Shown here in pieces: positions 23,497 to 30,550 of a DNA stretch of 32,020 nucleotides. Location of the stretch: the NCBI RefSeq assembly GCF_937875145.1, contig NZ_CALNCS010000085.1, positions 1 through 32,020 of the forward strand, written 5' to 3'. The notes below the pieces were generated by a model. The model ran no database searches. It worked only from the letters and a program-made list of their open reading frames with translations, and was not told where the DNA came from. Within the stretch, counting starts at the first letter, position 1. The number at the start of each line of letters is the position of its first letter. A program made the translations under genes and the position numbers. The DNA is from Alkalibaculum bacchi. GTDB lineage: Bacteria; Bacillota; Clostridia; Eubacteriales; Alkalibacteraceae.

Positions 23497-24672
23497 TTAA
23501 TCGAGGAGCTGCTCCTCACTTATTTCCTCAAGTACATGGACTTTTACCTCATATTTATTAATATTATTTTCTTCCTGTATAGAAACAATCTGTATATCCT
23601 GCACTTGACCAATTTCTCTGTATTTCTTTTTTACTTTTTCCTGTACTTCGTCTTCTAATTCCTCTTTCGATTTATTAACACAGTTTTCTTTTTCATAATA
23701 CTTTATTTTATTAATTTTAACAGGAAGTTTAAAATCAAAAATATGAAGATTTGCCTCTTCACTGCTGTGATAATAATAGTTTTCGTCGCTATCGAGGAAA
23801 TTAATCACTAAATCTCCGATATGTATTACTCTATTTATTTTATAGCGATCTTCATCAATCATTTTATATTTTCGTATATCGTATTTTTCTGTATAATCTA
23901 CTAAACCCATGACCTTAGCCTTAGCGTGAATCTGATTGAAAAAGATCTCTTCTCCTTCATCATTTTGTTTAGAGGTGACTATTTCACCTTTTACTAATAA
24001 ATCTCCTTTTTTCACTTCTTGATCTACTTCTACATTAGCAGTACCGTTGATAATTAGAATATCTTTAATAATAGCATCTTTTTTAGCTATAAGATCTACA
24101 GGAAGGGATTTATCATATATTTTTTCTATCTTTTTTGCCTCTACTAAATCAATAATAGCTTTCGTCCCATTAAATTCAATATCTATATATTCAAAGTTTT
24201 TATAATCGTTTAAAAAAGATGTTTTAATTTCTTCGATATCTACAGTACCTTTTAATTTCCAAGGTTTTAAACCTCTACTTGCTATATCCTCTATAATTTC
24301 ATTTTTATCTACAGTGATATCACCCATTACATCGACGGTTAATACTAAAGAAGATATAAAACAAATGCCTAGTAAGACAAGAAAAGAAGTTATGACAAAA
24401 ATTTTTCGCGTTTTTACTCTCCATTTCCATAATGTCATTCCTGATTTTCTTATGATTTCAATAGTACAAGATAACTGATCCGATAATTCAGAAACTTTTT
24501 TGTAATCCCCTATCTCTATTTTCGCGCTTATTTCCTCTGAGCTTATTCTAAAAATATCCCAGATCAAAATATTATTATGGTGGATAAGATTGATTAATCT
24601 CTCAAGATGTCTGCCTTTTATGTTAATAATAACATAACCTCTAATATAATGCCATAACTTAACAATGATCAA
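23497..24672 (-). CDS. yqfD: Sporulation protein YqfD
   Basis: A 391-residue membrane-anchored protein: N-terminal cytosolic part (KLWHYIRGYVIINIKGRHLE), one membrane helix (about 91-113), then a large extracytoplasmic/intermembrane domain. YqfD is a mother-cell sporulation protein required around engulfment and forespore development. TTG start at 24670-24672 with AGGAGG upstream, 11 bases after yqfC. Presumably transcribed from the sigma-E-like promoter before yqfC. Confidence 0.93.
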   Translation of the reverse strand: MIIVKLWHYIRGYVIINIKGRHLERLINLIHHNNILIWDIFRISSEEISAKIEIGDYKKVSELSDQLSCTIEIIRKSGMTLWKWRVKTRKIFVITSFLVLLGICFISSLVLTVDVMGDITVDKNEIIEDIASRGLKPWKLKGTVDIEEIKTSFLNDYKNFEYIDIEFNGTKAIIDLVEAKKIEKIYDKSLPVDLIAKKDAIIKDILIINGTANVEVDQEVKKGDLLVKGEIVTSKQNDEGEEIFFNQIHAKAKVMGLVDYTEKYDIRKYKMIDEDRYKINRVIHIGDLVINFLDSDENYYYHSSEEANLHIFDFKLPVKINKIKYYEKENCVNKSKEELEDEVQEKVKKKYREIGQVQDIQIVSIQEENNINKYEVKVHVLEEISEEQLLD

Positions 24673-24683
24673 GTTAACACCTC

Positions 24684-24968
24684 CTATCCATCTATTTGTA
24701 CACTCTCAAGCTTCCCCTCTAAGAGCACTTCTTCTTTAATGATATTTCTAATAAACAGATTTTTGCCAGTTATTACGATAATGCCAATTTTGGAGTTGAC
24801 TCTTATTTTACTCTCACTGTACTCTATTATACCCTTATGATTTTCTATCCGAATTTGTGTACTTCCTACCATCGTCACTTTCGGCAGATTTAAGGTGATT
24901 TCCTTTGGTAACTCTAACGCATCACTTACATTTTCTTTTATATTTTCAATTTTCTTTTTTTTTCCCAT
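24684..24968 (-). CDS. yqfC: Sporulation protein YqfC
   Basis: A 94-residue YabP/YqfC-family protein (LPKEITLNLPKVTMVGSTQI, then IEYSESKIRVNSKIGIIVIT). It precedes yqfD in most spore formers and belongs to the mother-cell sigma-E regulon in B. subtilis. ATG at 24966-24968. The ribosome-site region is tandemly duplicated (ATACCATATGGAG occurs twice between about 24974 and 25003). Confidence 0.92.
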   Translation of the reverse strand: MGKKKKIENIKENVSDALELPKEITLNLPKVTMVGSTQIRIENHKGIIEYSESKIRVNSKIGIIVITGKNLFIRNIIKEEVLLEGKLESVQIDG

Positions 24969-25001
24969 AGAACCCCTCCATATGGTATCTCTCCATATGG
25001 T

Positions 25002-25031
25002 ATCTTATGTTTAAGAATTTGTAGATATGAC
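25002..25031 (-). promoter_or_regulatory. Candidate sigma-E (mother-cell) promoter of yqfCD
   Basis: Minus strand GTCATATC (25024-25031), 14 bases, CATAAGAT (25002-25009). This resembles the sigma-E pattern (-35 ATA-rich with TCATATT, -10 CATACA-T) rather than sigma-A, and fits the known regulation of yqfC in Bacillus. Confidence 0.5.
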
Positions 25032-25036
25032 TTAAA

Positions 25037-25060
25037 CATCATTGGCAGCTGCCAATGATG
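25037..25060. repeat. Perfect 24-bp palindrome upstream of yqfC
   Basis: Half-site CATCATTGGCAG followed immediately by its exact reverse complement, no spacer. It lies six bases upstream of the candidate sigma-E -35 box and is followed by GTCAGCGATCAGCTA-type repeat sequence. No T-run. Confidence 0.7.
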
Positions 25061-25295
25061 AGCAGTCAGCGATCAGCTACTAGTTTATTGCATTCCTTTC
25101 GGGTCATTTAGAATTAGTAGTAGCATTTGCACAATAATTCACACATTGTTTAATGTATATAAGTAGAACTTCTTATTAAATATAATAAATCAGAAGACAG
25201 AATATTGCGAGGTGGGATTAATTGACTACAAATGATAAGCAAGATACATAAAGCATTACAGCTACCTTTGGTAGCCATTTTGCTGGTTGATGGCT
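25061..25295. other. Intergenic region between yqeY and yqfC, no intact gene
   Basis: A/T-rich. On the plus strand GAGGTGGGAT precedes a TTG that opens only nine codons before a stop (25222-25251), perhaps a gene relic. Small hairpins GCTACC-ttt-GGTAGC and AGCCAT/ATGGCT lie just before the terminator at 25296. Confidence 0.4.
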
Positions 25296-25332
25296 AAAAA
25301 AAGTCCGAGAACGCAAGTTCTCGGACTTTTTT
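25296..25332 (-). terminator. Strong bidirectional terminator after yqeY
   Basis: Ten perfect base pairs GTCCGAGAAC/GTTCTCGGAC with a GCAA loop, flanked by A7 and T-runs on both strands. Three bases past the yqeY stop. Confidence 0.95.
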
Positions 25333-25335
25333 AAA

Positions 25336-25776
25336 CTACAGATTTTCTTTTACTATTTTATTGACCATTCCACCGTCAGCACGGCCTTTAATCTTAGGCA
25401 TTACTATGCCCATGATTTTGCCCATATCTTTCATGGAGGTTGCGCCAACTTCATTTATCGCATCAAGTACAATGACTTTTAATTCTTCTTCACTTAATTG
25501 TTGGGGAAGGTATTTCGTTAAAACTTCAATTTCCCTTTCCGTTTGGTCGATTAAGTCTTGCCTATTTGCTTTTTGAAAATCTATAAGCACATCTTTTCGC
25601 TGCTTTACTTGTTTCGAAATGATATCAATAATGTCGTCTTCGTATAATTCTCGTCTTTCATCTTTTTCGACTTGAAGTATTGCTGCTCTTACTAATGTGA
25701 TGGCTGATTTTGCGATTGTATCCTTATCCTTCATTGACTGCTTTAAGTCAGCGACCAATTGCTCTTTGAGGGACAT
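25336..25776 (-). CDS. yqeY: GatB/YqeY domain-containing protein
   Basis: A 146-residue cytosolic helical protein of the YqeY family, which resembles the tRNA-binding tail of the amidotransferase subunit GatB. LVADLKQSMKDKDTIAKSAI and the C-terminal MGKIMGIVMPKIKGRADGG are typical. It sits 11 bases after rpsU, a conserved pairing. Proposed role in tRNA-linked amide chemistry is unproven. Confidence 0.94.
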   Translation of the reverse strand: MSLKEQLVADLKQSMKDKDTIAKSAITLVRAAILQVEKDERRELYEDDIIDIISKQVKQRKDVLIDFQKANRQDLIDQTEREIEVLTKYLPQQLSEEELKVIVLDAINEVGATSMKDMGKIMGIVMPKIKGRADGGMVNKIVKENL

Positions 25777-25787
25777 TTAAACACCTC

Positions 25788-25973
25788 TTACCTAAACTTT
25801 TTAGTGTTTCTTTTTCTAGCAGCTTCAGATTTCTTTTTTCTCTTAACACTAGGCTTTTCGTAATGTTCTCTTTTTCTAACCTCAGACATTACACCTGCTC
25901 TAGCTGTTTTTTTCTTAAATCTGCGTAGAGCATTCTCTAATGATTCACCATCTTTAACTTTTACTTCAGACAT
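25788..25973 (-). CDS. rpsU: 30S ribosomal protein S21
   Basis: A 61-residue, strongly basic small-subunit protein (SEVKVKDGESLENALRRFKK, then REHYEKPSVKRKKKSEAARK). Full length. ATG with AGGGTGG upstream and its own sigma-A promoter at 26058-26087 just past the HIT gene. Confidence 0.97.
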   Translation of the reverse strand: MSEVKVKDGESLENALRRFKKKTARAGVMSEVRKREHYEKPSVKRKKKSEAARKRNTKKFR

Positions 25974-26057
25974 TTTCCACCCTCCCCTCTACTACATTAA
26001 TGTAACAGATTGTTAGAGTTATTGCTACTATCGTAATAGCGGGCATTTAACACTATT

Positions 26058-26087
26058 ATTATATAATATACAAATATACCATGTCAA
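26058..26087 (-). promoter_or_regulatory. Sigma-A promoter of rpsU-yqeY
   Basis: Minus strand TTGACA (26082-26087), 18 bases, TATAAT (26058-26063), about 85 bases before the rpsU start. Confidence 0.75.
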
Positions 26088-26093
26088 ATAATT

Positions 26094-26435
26094 CTAACCT
26101 GGAGGCCAACCCAAATTTCTTCCACCTAATAAATGATAGTGTAAGTGAAGTACCGTTTGTCCGCCATCTTCGCCACAATTATTTACTAATCGAAATCCAG
26201 TATCTACTATGCCATACTTTAAGGCTAATCGATTTGCAACAGTGTGTATTTGAGTGATGATCTCATTTCCAGCTGGTACAGTAAGCACTGAATCGTAATG
26301 CTCTTTTGGTATGAGCAAAAGATGTATAGGTGCTTGAGGATTAACATCTTTTATTGCTATTACATTATCGTCTTCATAGACTATTTCCCCAGGAATTTCT
26401 TTACTTGCAATTTTACAAAACAAACAATCGTCCAT
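26094..26435 (-). CDS. HIT family protein (HinT-like purine nucleotide hydrolase)
   Basis: A 113-residue protein with the catalytic histidine triad H97-L-H99-Y-H101 and an N-terminal C4-x2-C7 pair typical of bacterial HinT proteins. The family hydrolyses adenosine phosphoramidates and aminoacyl adenylates. Full length; nine bases downstream of mtaB. Confidence 0.95.
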   Translation of the reverse strand: MDDCLFCKIASKEIPGEIVYEDDNVIAIKDVNPQAPIHLLLIPKEHYDSVLTVPAGNEIITQIHTVANRLALKYGIVDTGFRLVNNCGEDGGQTVLHLHYHLLGGRNLGWPPG

Positions 26436-26444
26436 ATAAATCTC

Positions 26445-27749
26445 CTATTCTTTATGGATTCCATTGACAAAACCTGTATGTATTTCTTTGATCTCTACAG
26501 GAATTGTTTGATTGATCATATTTTTATTACCCTGTATTTTTACTAATATATAATTTGTAGTATGTCCCTGATAAATATTATAATCTTCTTTTGAACTTTG
26601 TTCAATCAATACAGCCATTTTTTTACCCAAAAATTGTTTATAGTAGTTTTTTTCCAATTTATCAGAAAGTCCTATAATTTCTTTGCTTCTCTCTTCTTTT
26701 ATAGACTCTGGTATTTGATCGACCATTTTTGATGCAGGAGTACCTTGTCGTTTTGAATATTTAAATACGTGGAGTTTACTAAAGCCAATTTGATCAATAA
26801 ACTCGTAGCTTTCTCTAAAGTTTTCATGGCTCTCTCCTGGGAATCCTACCATGATATCTGTGGTCAAAGATGCTCGAGGAAATACTTTTCTAATATTATC
26901 TATAATGGTTTTGTACATTTTTGTATCGTATTTACGGTTCATTTTCTTTAATATTTCATCTGATCCGCTTTGTAAAGATAAGTGGAAGTGGTCACACAAT
27001 TTATTTATATCTTCTAAACCCATAATAAACTCTTCATCTAACAACATAGGCTCTAAGGAGCCTAGGCGAATACGCTCTATACCTTCTATTTCATTTAAAC
27101 CTTTTAGTACATCAATTAAAGTAACACCCTCTAATTCTCTACCGTAAGAAGATACATTAATGCCCGTTATGACGATTTCTTTATAACCTTGTGTTGCTAT
27201 TTGCCTACCTTCTTCGAGAATATTCTCTATACTCCTGCTTCTTACTGGGCCTCTGGCATAAGGAATAATACAATAAGAGCAAAAATTATTGCAACCCTCT
27301 TGAACTTTTATAAAGGCTCTCCCATGATCTTTTACCTTAGATATTTTTAATTCTTCATATTTTTTTGTCTTCATAATATCTTGTACAATATCTATATTGT
27401 GACCAGATATCTTTTTTTCTTCTACTAATTGGACAATTCGGCTTCTATCTTGATTGCCTATAATAATATTGACTTCTGGAATCTTTTTCAGATCTTCAGG
27501 AGATGTTTGAGCGTAACAACCTGTTACAGCTACTATAGCTTGAGGACTTACCCTCTTTGCTTTTCGTATCATCTGACGAGACTTTCTATCACCTACATTT
27601 GTTACTGTACAAGTGTTAATGATATAAACATCTGCTTGTTCCTCAAAATCTACAATTTCATAACCTGCTTTTTCAAATAATTCCATCATCGATTCAGTAT
27701 CATAGGTATTTACTTTACAACCTAATGTATGAAAAGCAGCGGTTTTCAT
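26445..27749 (-). CDS. mtaB: tRNA t6A37 methylthiotransferase MtaB
   Basis: A 434-residue radical-SAM enzyme that adds a methylthio group to t6A37 of tRNA. It has the three Cys of the auxiliary [4Fe-4S] site (C11, C47, C78), the radical-SAM motif C153-x3-C157-x2-C160, and a C-terminal TRAM domain. TLGCKVNTYDTE distinguishes MtaB from MiaB. ATG with AAGGAG upstream. Cotranscribed with the HIT gene. Confidence 0.95.
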   Translation of the reverse strand: MKTAAFHTLGCKVNTYDTESMMELFEKAGYEIVDFEEQADVYIINTCTVTNVGDRKSRQMIRKAKRVSPQAIVAVTGCYAQTSPEDLKKIPEVNIIIGNQDRSRIVQLVEEKKISGHNIDIVQDIMKTKKYEELKISKVKDHGRAFIKVQEGCNNFCSYCIIPYARGPVRSRSIENILEEGRQIATQGYKEIVITGINVSSYGRELEGVTLIDVLKGLNEIEGIERIRLGSLEPMLLDEEFIMGLEDINKLCDHFHLSLQSGSDEILKKMNRKYDTKMYKTIIDNIRKVFPRASLTTDIMVGFPGESHENFRESYEFIDQIGFSKLHVFKYSKRQGTPASKMVDQIPESIKEERSKEIIGLSDKLEKNYYKQFLGKKMAVLIEQSSKEDYNIYQGHTTNYILVKIQGNKNMINQTIPVEIKEIHTGFVNGIHKE

Positions 27750-27772
27750 CTATATAAATTCTCCTTTTTATT

Positions 27773-27977
27773 TTATGTTAAAAGCACAGAAAGTTGAAAG
27801 CGTAAAGCAGAAAAATCAGCCATCAGCACCAGCCTTCAGTCTTTTAGGTCAGGTCTCACGGGTCAGAATACAGCTATCCACTTTTTGTTTTTCCCATCTA
27901 ACCGTCCAACGAACCACTCTCCTAAACCAGTGTATAAATACTACAAAAGCTTTATTTTGACTTAGCTGACTATTTCA
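27773..27977. repeat. mtaB-rsmE gap filled by degenerate intergenic repeat
   Basis: No gene. Contains a TTTTTCCCATCTAACCG segment (about 27889-27904) shared with the cdd upstream gap (about 21598-21612) and the era upstream gap, plus GTC/CAGC-rich stretches (CAGCCATCAGC, CCTTCAGTC). Confidence 0.55.
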
Positions 27978-28709
27978 CTACAGTTCGAAGTGATAAATAA
28001 GCATCGCCAGTGCAGCCATGCCAGTTGTTTCTGTTCGAAGTATTCTTTTCCCTAGAGAAATGGATTTTGCTTTAAGGTCTTTTAAATATTGAGCTTCCTT
28101 TTCGGATATACCGCCTTCTGGTCCGATCAATATGCCTATCTTCTGTACTTTATTATGTGCTTCTAAAATCTTTTTTAAATTGCTATCTTCTTCATTTTCA
28201 TAAGCTATAAGATTCAAATCATTTTTTTCAAATTCTTTATCCATATCTTTTAGATTTACAATAGGCTTTATTATGGGGATAATGCCTCTCTTTGACTGCT
28301 TTGCTGCCTCTTCTGAAATTTTTTGCCATCGTTCAATTTTCTTATTAGCCTTTTTATCAATTTCTACAATCGTCCGCTCCATAATAACTGGTACAATACT
28401 TGTTACACCTAATTCAACTGTCTTCTGTACAATTAAATCCATTTTTGTAGCTTTAGGAAGACCTTGGTATAAGGTTATTTTGACTGGCATTTCAGAAGAA
28501 TTGGTAGTTTTTTCTACTATTTCTAATAAGACCTGATTTTTGTCTATTTCTTGTACTGTAGCTATATATTCTAAACCCTTTCCATTGCTCAGCTCTACCT
28601 TTTCGCCTATTTTCACCCGCAGAGACTTGGTCATATGTTCATGATTTTTGCCACTGATATATACTTGTTCTCCTACAATTTGATTATCTTCTATAAAAAA
28701 ACGATGCAT
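27978..28709 (-). CDS. rsmE: 16S rRNA (uracil-1498-N3)-methyltransferase
   Basis: A 243-residue SPOUT-class methyltransferase: an N-terminal PUA-like domain (HRFFIEDNQIVGEQVYISGK) and the SAM-binding knot with GILIGPEGGISEKE and SLGKRILRTETTGMAAL. Full length. Starts one base after the prmA stop, a tight pairing. Confidence 0.96.
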   Translation of the reverse strand: MHRFFIEDNQIVGEQVYISGKNHEHMTKSLRVKIGEKVELSNGKGLEYIATVQEIDKNQVLLEIVEKTTNSSEMPVKITLYQGLPKATKMDLIVQKTVELGVTSIVPVIMERTIVEIDKKANKKIERWQKISEEAAKQSKRGIIPIIKPIVNLKDMDKEFEKNDLNLIAYENEEDSNLKKILEAHNKVQKIGILIGPEGGISEKEAQYLKDLKAKSISLGKRILRTETTGMAALAMLIYHFEL

Positions 28710-28710
28710 A

Positions 28711-29652
28711 CTATCCCTTGTATTGAGCTATTATTGCAGCCCATTCTCCCATTCGTTGAACTTCAATTATTTCAAAGCCATTACTCAGAAGACTATCTAC
28801 TACTAATTCTACTTTACTTAGTATGATACCTGAAGAAATGAATATTCCATTCTCCTTTAAACAAGGCTTTATTTGATCCGCTAATTTTACAATGACTTCT
28901 GCTAGAATATTGGCTACTATTACATCTGCTTTTTCATCTACTACATCTAAAAGATCACCTTGGCGAATATCGATTATTTTATCTAAATGATTGTGAAGAG
29001 CATTTTCCTTAGCCACTTGTACAGCTAGTGAATCTACATCTACTCCTATAACCTTTTTACAATTGAGATTTGCTGCAGCCAGAGACAATATTCCTGATCC
29101 ACAACCTATATCAAAGACTACATCTCCTTCTTTTACGTGTTTTTCTAAATTGATGATACAAAGCTGAGTTGTCTCATGTAAACCCGATCCAAATGCCATA
29201 CCGGGATCGATTTCTATAACCATATCACCTTCTTGCGATGTATAGGGCTCCCAACTTGGCTTTATTATAAAATGTTGTCCTATTAAAGTAGGTTTGTAAT
29301 ATTGTTTCCATGAATTCTCCCAATCTTCTTGATCTACTTCTGTAACTGTAGTTTCTACGTTTCCCGTATTCAAACCAAAAGAAGGCAATTGATCAATTCT
29401 TTTTTTAATCTGAGCAATTGCTTCCTTTACATTTTCCGTTTCATTTATATACCCTTTAATAATAGAAACCTCTGGATCCATGTTTATTAAATCGTCATCT
29501 ATATAATCCCATAGTACTTCTTTGTTCTTTAATACAGATAAATCGTTTGGTGACTCTATTACTACTCCATCTGCACCAGCTTCATAAAGAATATTAGATA
29601 TTGCTTCTTCTGACTCTGGCGTAGACTTTATCTTTATTTCCGTCCAAATCAT
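28711..29652 (-). CDS. prmA: Ribosomal protein L11 methyltransferase
   Basis: A 313-residue class I SAM methyltransferase that trimethylates L11. SAM site DIGCGSG (181-187), preceded by the family block DPGMAFGSGLHET (149-161). ATG with AGGAGG upstream. In many Firmicutes it follows dnaJ; here it is the first gene of its unit with its own promoter, so the heat-shock genes are not in the window. Confidence 0.96.
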   Translation of the reverse strand: MIWTEIKIKSTPESEEAISNILYEAGADGVVIESPNDLSVLKNKEVLWDYIDDDLINMDPEVSIIKGYINETENVKEAIAQIKKRIDQLPSFGLNTGNVETTVTEVDQEDWENSWKQYYKPTLIGQHFIIKPSWEPYTSQEGDMVIEIDPGMAFGSGLHETTQLCIINLEKHVKEGDVVFDIGCGSGILSLAAANLNCKKVIGVDVDSLAVQVAKENALHNHLDKIIDIRQGDLLDVVDEKADVIVANILAEVIVKLADQIKPCLKENGIFISSGIILSKVELVVDSLLSNGFEIIEVQRMGEWAAIIAQYKG

Positions 29653-29683
29653 TGTAATTCCTCCTAGAAAATACTATTGGTAT

Positions 29684-29712
29684 ATTATATATAAAGGAAT
29701 TTCTTTGGTCAA
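29684..29712 (-). promoter_or_regulatory. Sigma-A promoter of prmA-rsmE
   Basis: Minus strand TTGACC (29707-29712), 17 bases, TATAAT (29684-29689), about 30 bases before the prmA start. Confidence 0.75.
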
Positions 29713-29764
29713 GCATCTGATGGAATGATAGCTTAATCATCGTTAAACTATCGTTTCAAAATGA

Positions 29765-29793
29765 TTTACATTTTCTTCGTCCAATGCTATAGT
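29765..29793 (+). promoter_or_regulatory. Promoter of the glycine-riboswitch unit
   Basis: TTTACA (29765-29770), 17 bases, TATAGT (29788-29793) with an extended TGC before the -10. Confidence 0.65.
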
Positions 29794-29834
29794 AATAAAT
29801 ATAATTTATTATTCTACAAATAACTACATACTAG

Positions 29835-29953
29835 CTGGGTGAAATTAACGGGTAACCTTCGTTAATGGACAGAACTCTGGAGAGACTTCTAAGAGCACCG
29901 AAGGGGATAAAGCCACATTATGGTTAAAACTCTCAGGTAAAAGGACAGAGACA
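29835..29953 (+). ncRNA. Glycine riboswitch, single aptamer
   Basis: Conserved glycine-aptamer core: GGAGAGAC (from 29879), GAGCACCGAAGGGG, and AAACTCTCAGGTAAAAGGAC, closed by P1 CTCTG (29875-29879)/CAGAG (29946-29950). Only one full aptamer is present. A hairpin upstream (TTAACG/CGTTAA, about 29846-29866) may be the reduced partner ('ghost' aptamer) known for singlet glycine riboswitches. It precedes a terminator, then the ACT and PFL/DUF711 genes. Confidence 0.92.
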
Positions 29954-29985
29954 AAAGTATATTAAATTTAATTTGCTTTTTTCTT

Positions 29986-30011
29986 TGAGACTTCGGTCTC
30001 ATTTTCTTTTT
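29986..30011 (+). terminator. Terminator of the glycine riboswitch expression platform
   Basis: TGAGAC-ttcg-GTCTCA hairpin with a UUCG-type loop, followed by TTTTCTTTTT. It lies 36 bases after the aptamer, as expected for a switch that stops transcription without ligand; the direction of control is inferred from the class. Confidence 0.85.
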
Positions 30012-30267
30012 CGCGTACTTGTAAACCAAGCAAAAATGAAGCTTTCGTAGTAGCTATGTAATGTAGCAGACAAGAAGCTTGCTGATGTAGTTGTGAAATC
30101 ACATGGCTACGTAATGAATACATGGCATTCATTTGGCGAAAGGCGCGATTGAATAATCGACGTAGGAGATTCTAGTGTTGTACTGCTGTTTTGTGAGCCA
30201 AGCGGCGCCAAACGATTGTTTACCTGCTGTTCAACTATTGTTAAAAATATCATGGAGGTGTTTTCAT
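30012..30267 (+). other. Long leader between riboswitch terminator and ACT gene, repeat-like
   Basis: About 256 bases with no supported gene. It contains a sequence (30128-30148, CATTTGGCGA, then GGCGCGA) that matches the core of the ccpN-leader repeats, and several short internal repeats (GTAGCTATGTAATGTAGC, GGCTACGTAATG). An open frame continuing upstream of the ACT start is disregarded, since GGAGGTG precedes the ATG at 30268. Confidence 0.5.
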
Positions 30268-30537
30268 ATGAAAGGTGTTATTACAGTTATCGGGAAAGAC
30301 AAGGTGGGAATTATTTACAATGTTACAAAGATACTATCAGAAAAAAAGGTTAATGTAGAGGATATTAGCCAAACAGTTATGCAGAATTATTTTACTATGA
30401 TGATGATGGTCAATCTTTCAAATATGGATTGTGATTTTAAAGAATTAAAGGATTCTTTAGAGGCATTAGGAGAAGAAATTGGATTGTCTATCAAAGTACA
30501 GCTAGAAGACTTATTCAAGTCCATGCACAATATTTAA
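30268..30537 (+). CDS. ACT domain protein (UPF0237)
   Basis: An 89-residue stand-alone ACT domain (MKGVITVIGKDKVGIIYNVT, the usual ligand-turn start GKDKVGI). ACT domains bind amino acids and regulate partner proteins. It is paired with the DUF711 gene 13 bases downstream, an arrangement conserved across Firmicutes and archaea. With the glycine riboswitch upstream, glycine or a related amino acid is a plausible ligand; this is inference. Confidence 0.93.
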   Translation: MKGVITVIGKDKVGIIYNVTKILSEKKVNVEDISQTVMQNYFTMMMMVNLSNMDCDFKELKDSLEALGEEIGLSIKVQLEDLFKSMHNI

Positions 30538-30550
30538 GGAGGGTAATTTA

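Noticed and set aside
29835..29874. A second, tandem glycine aptamer
   Set aside because: Only a short hairpin precedes the aptamer; the conserved core bases occur once.
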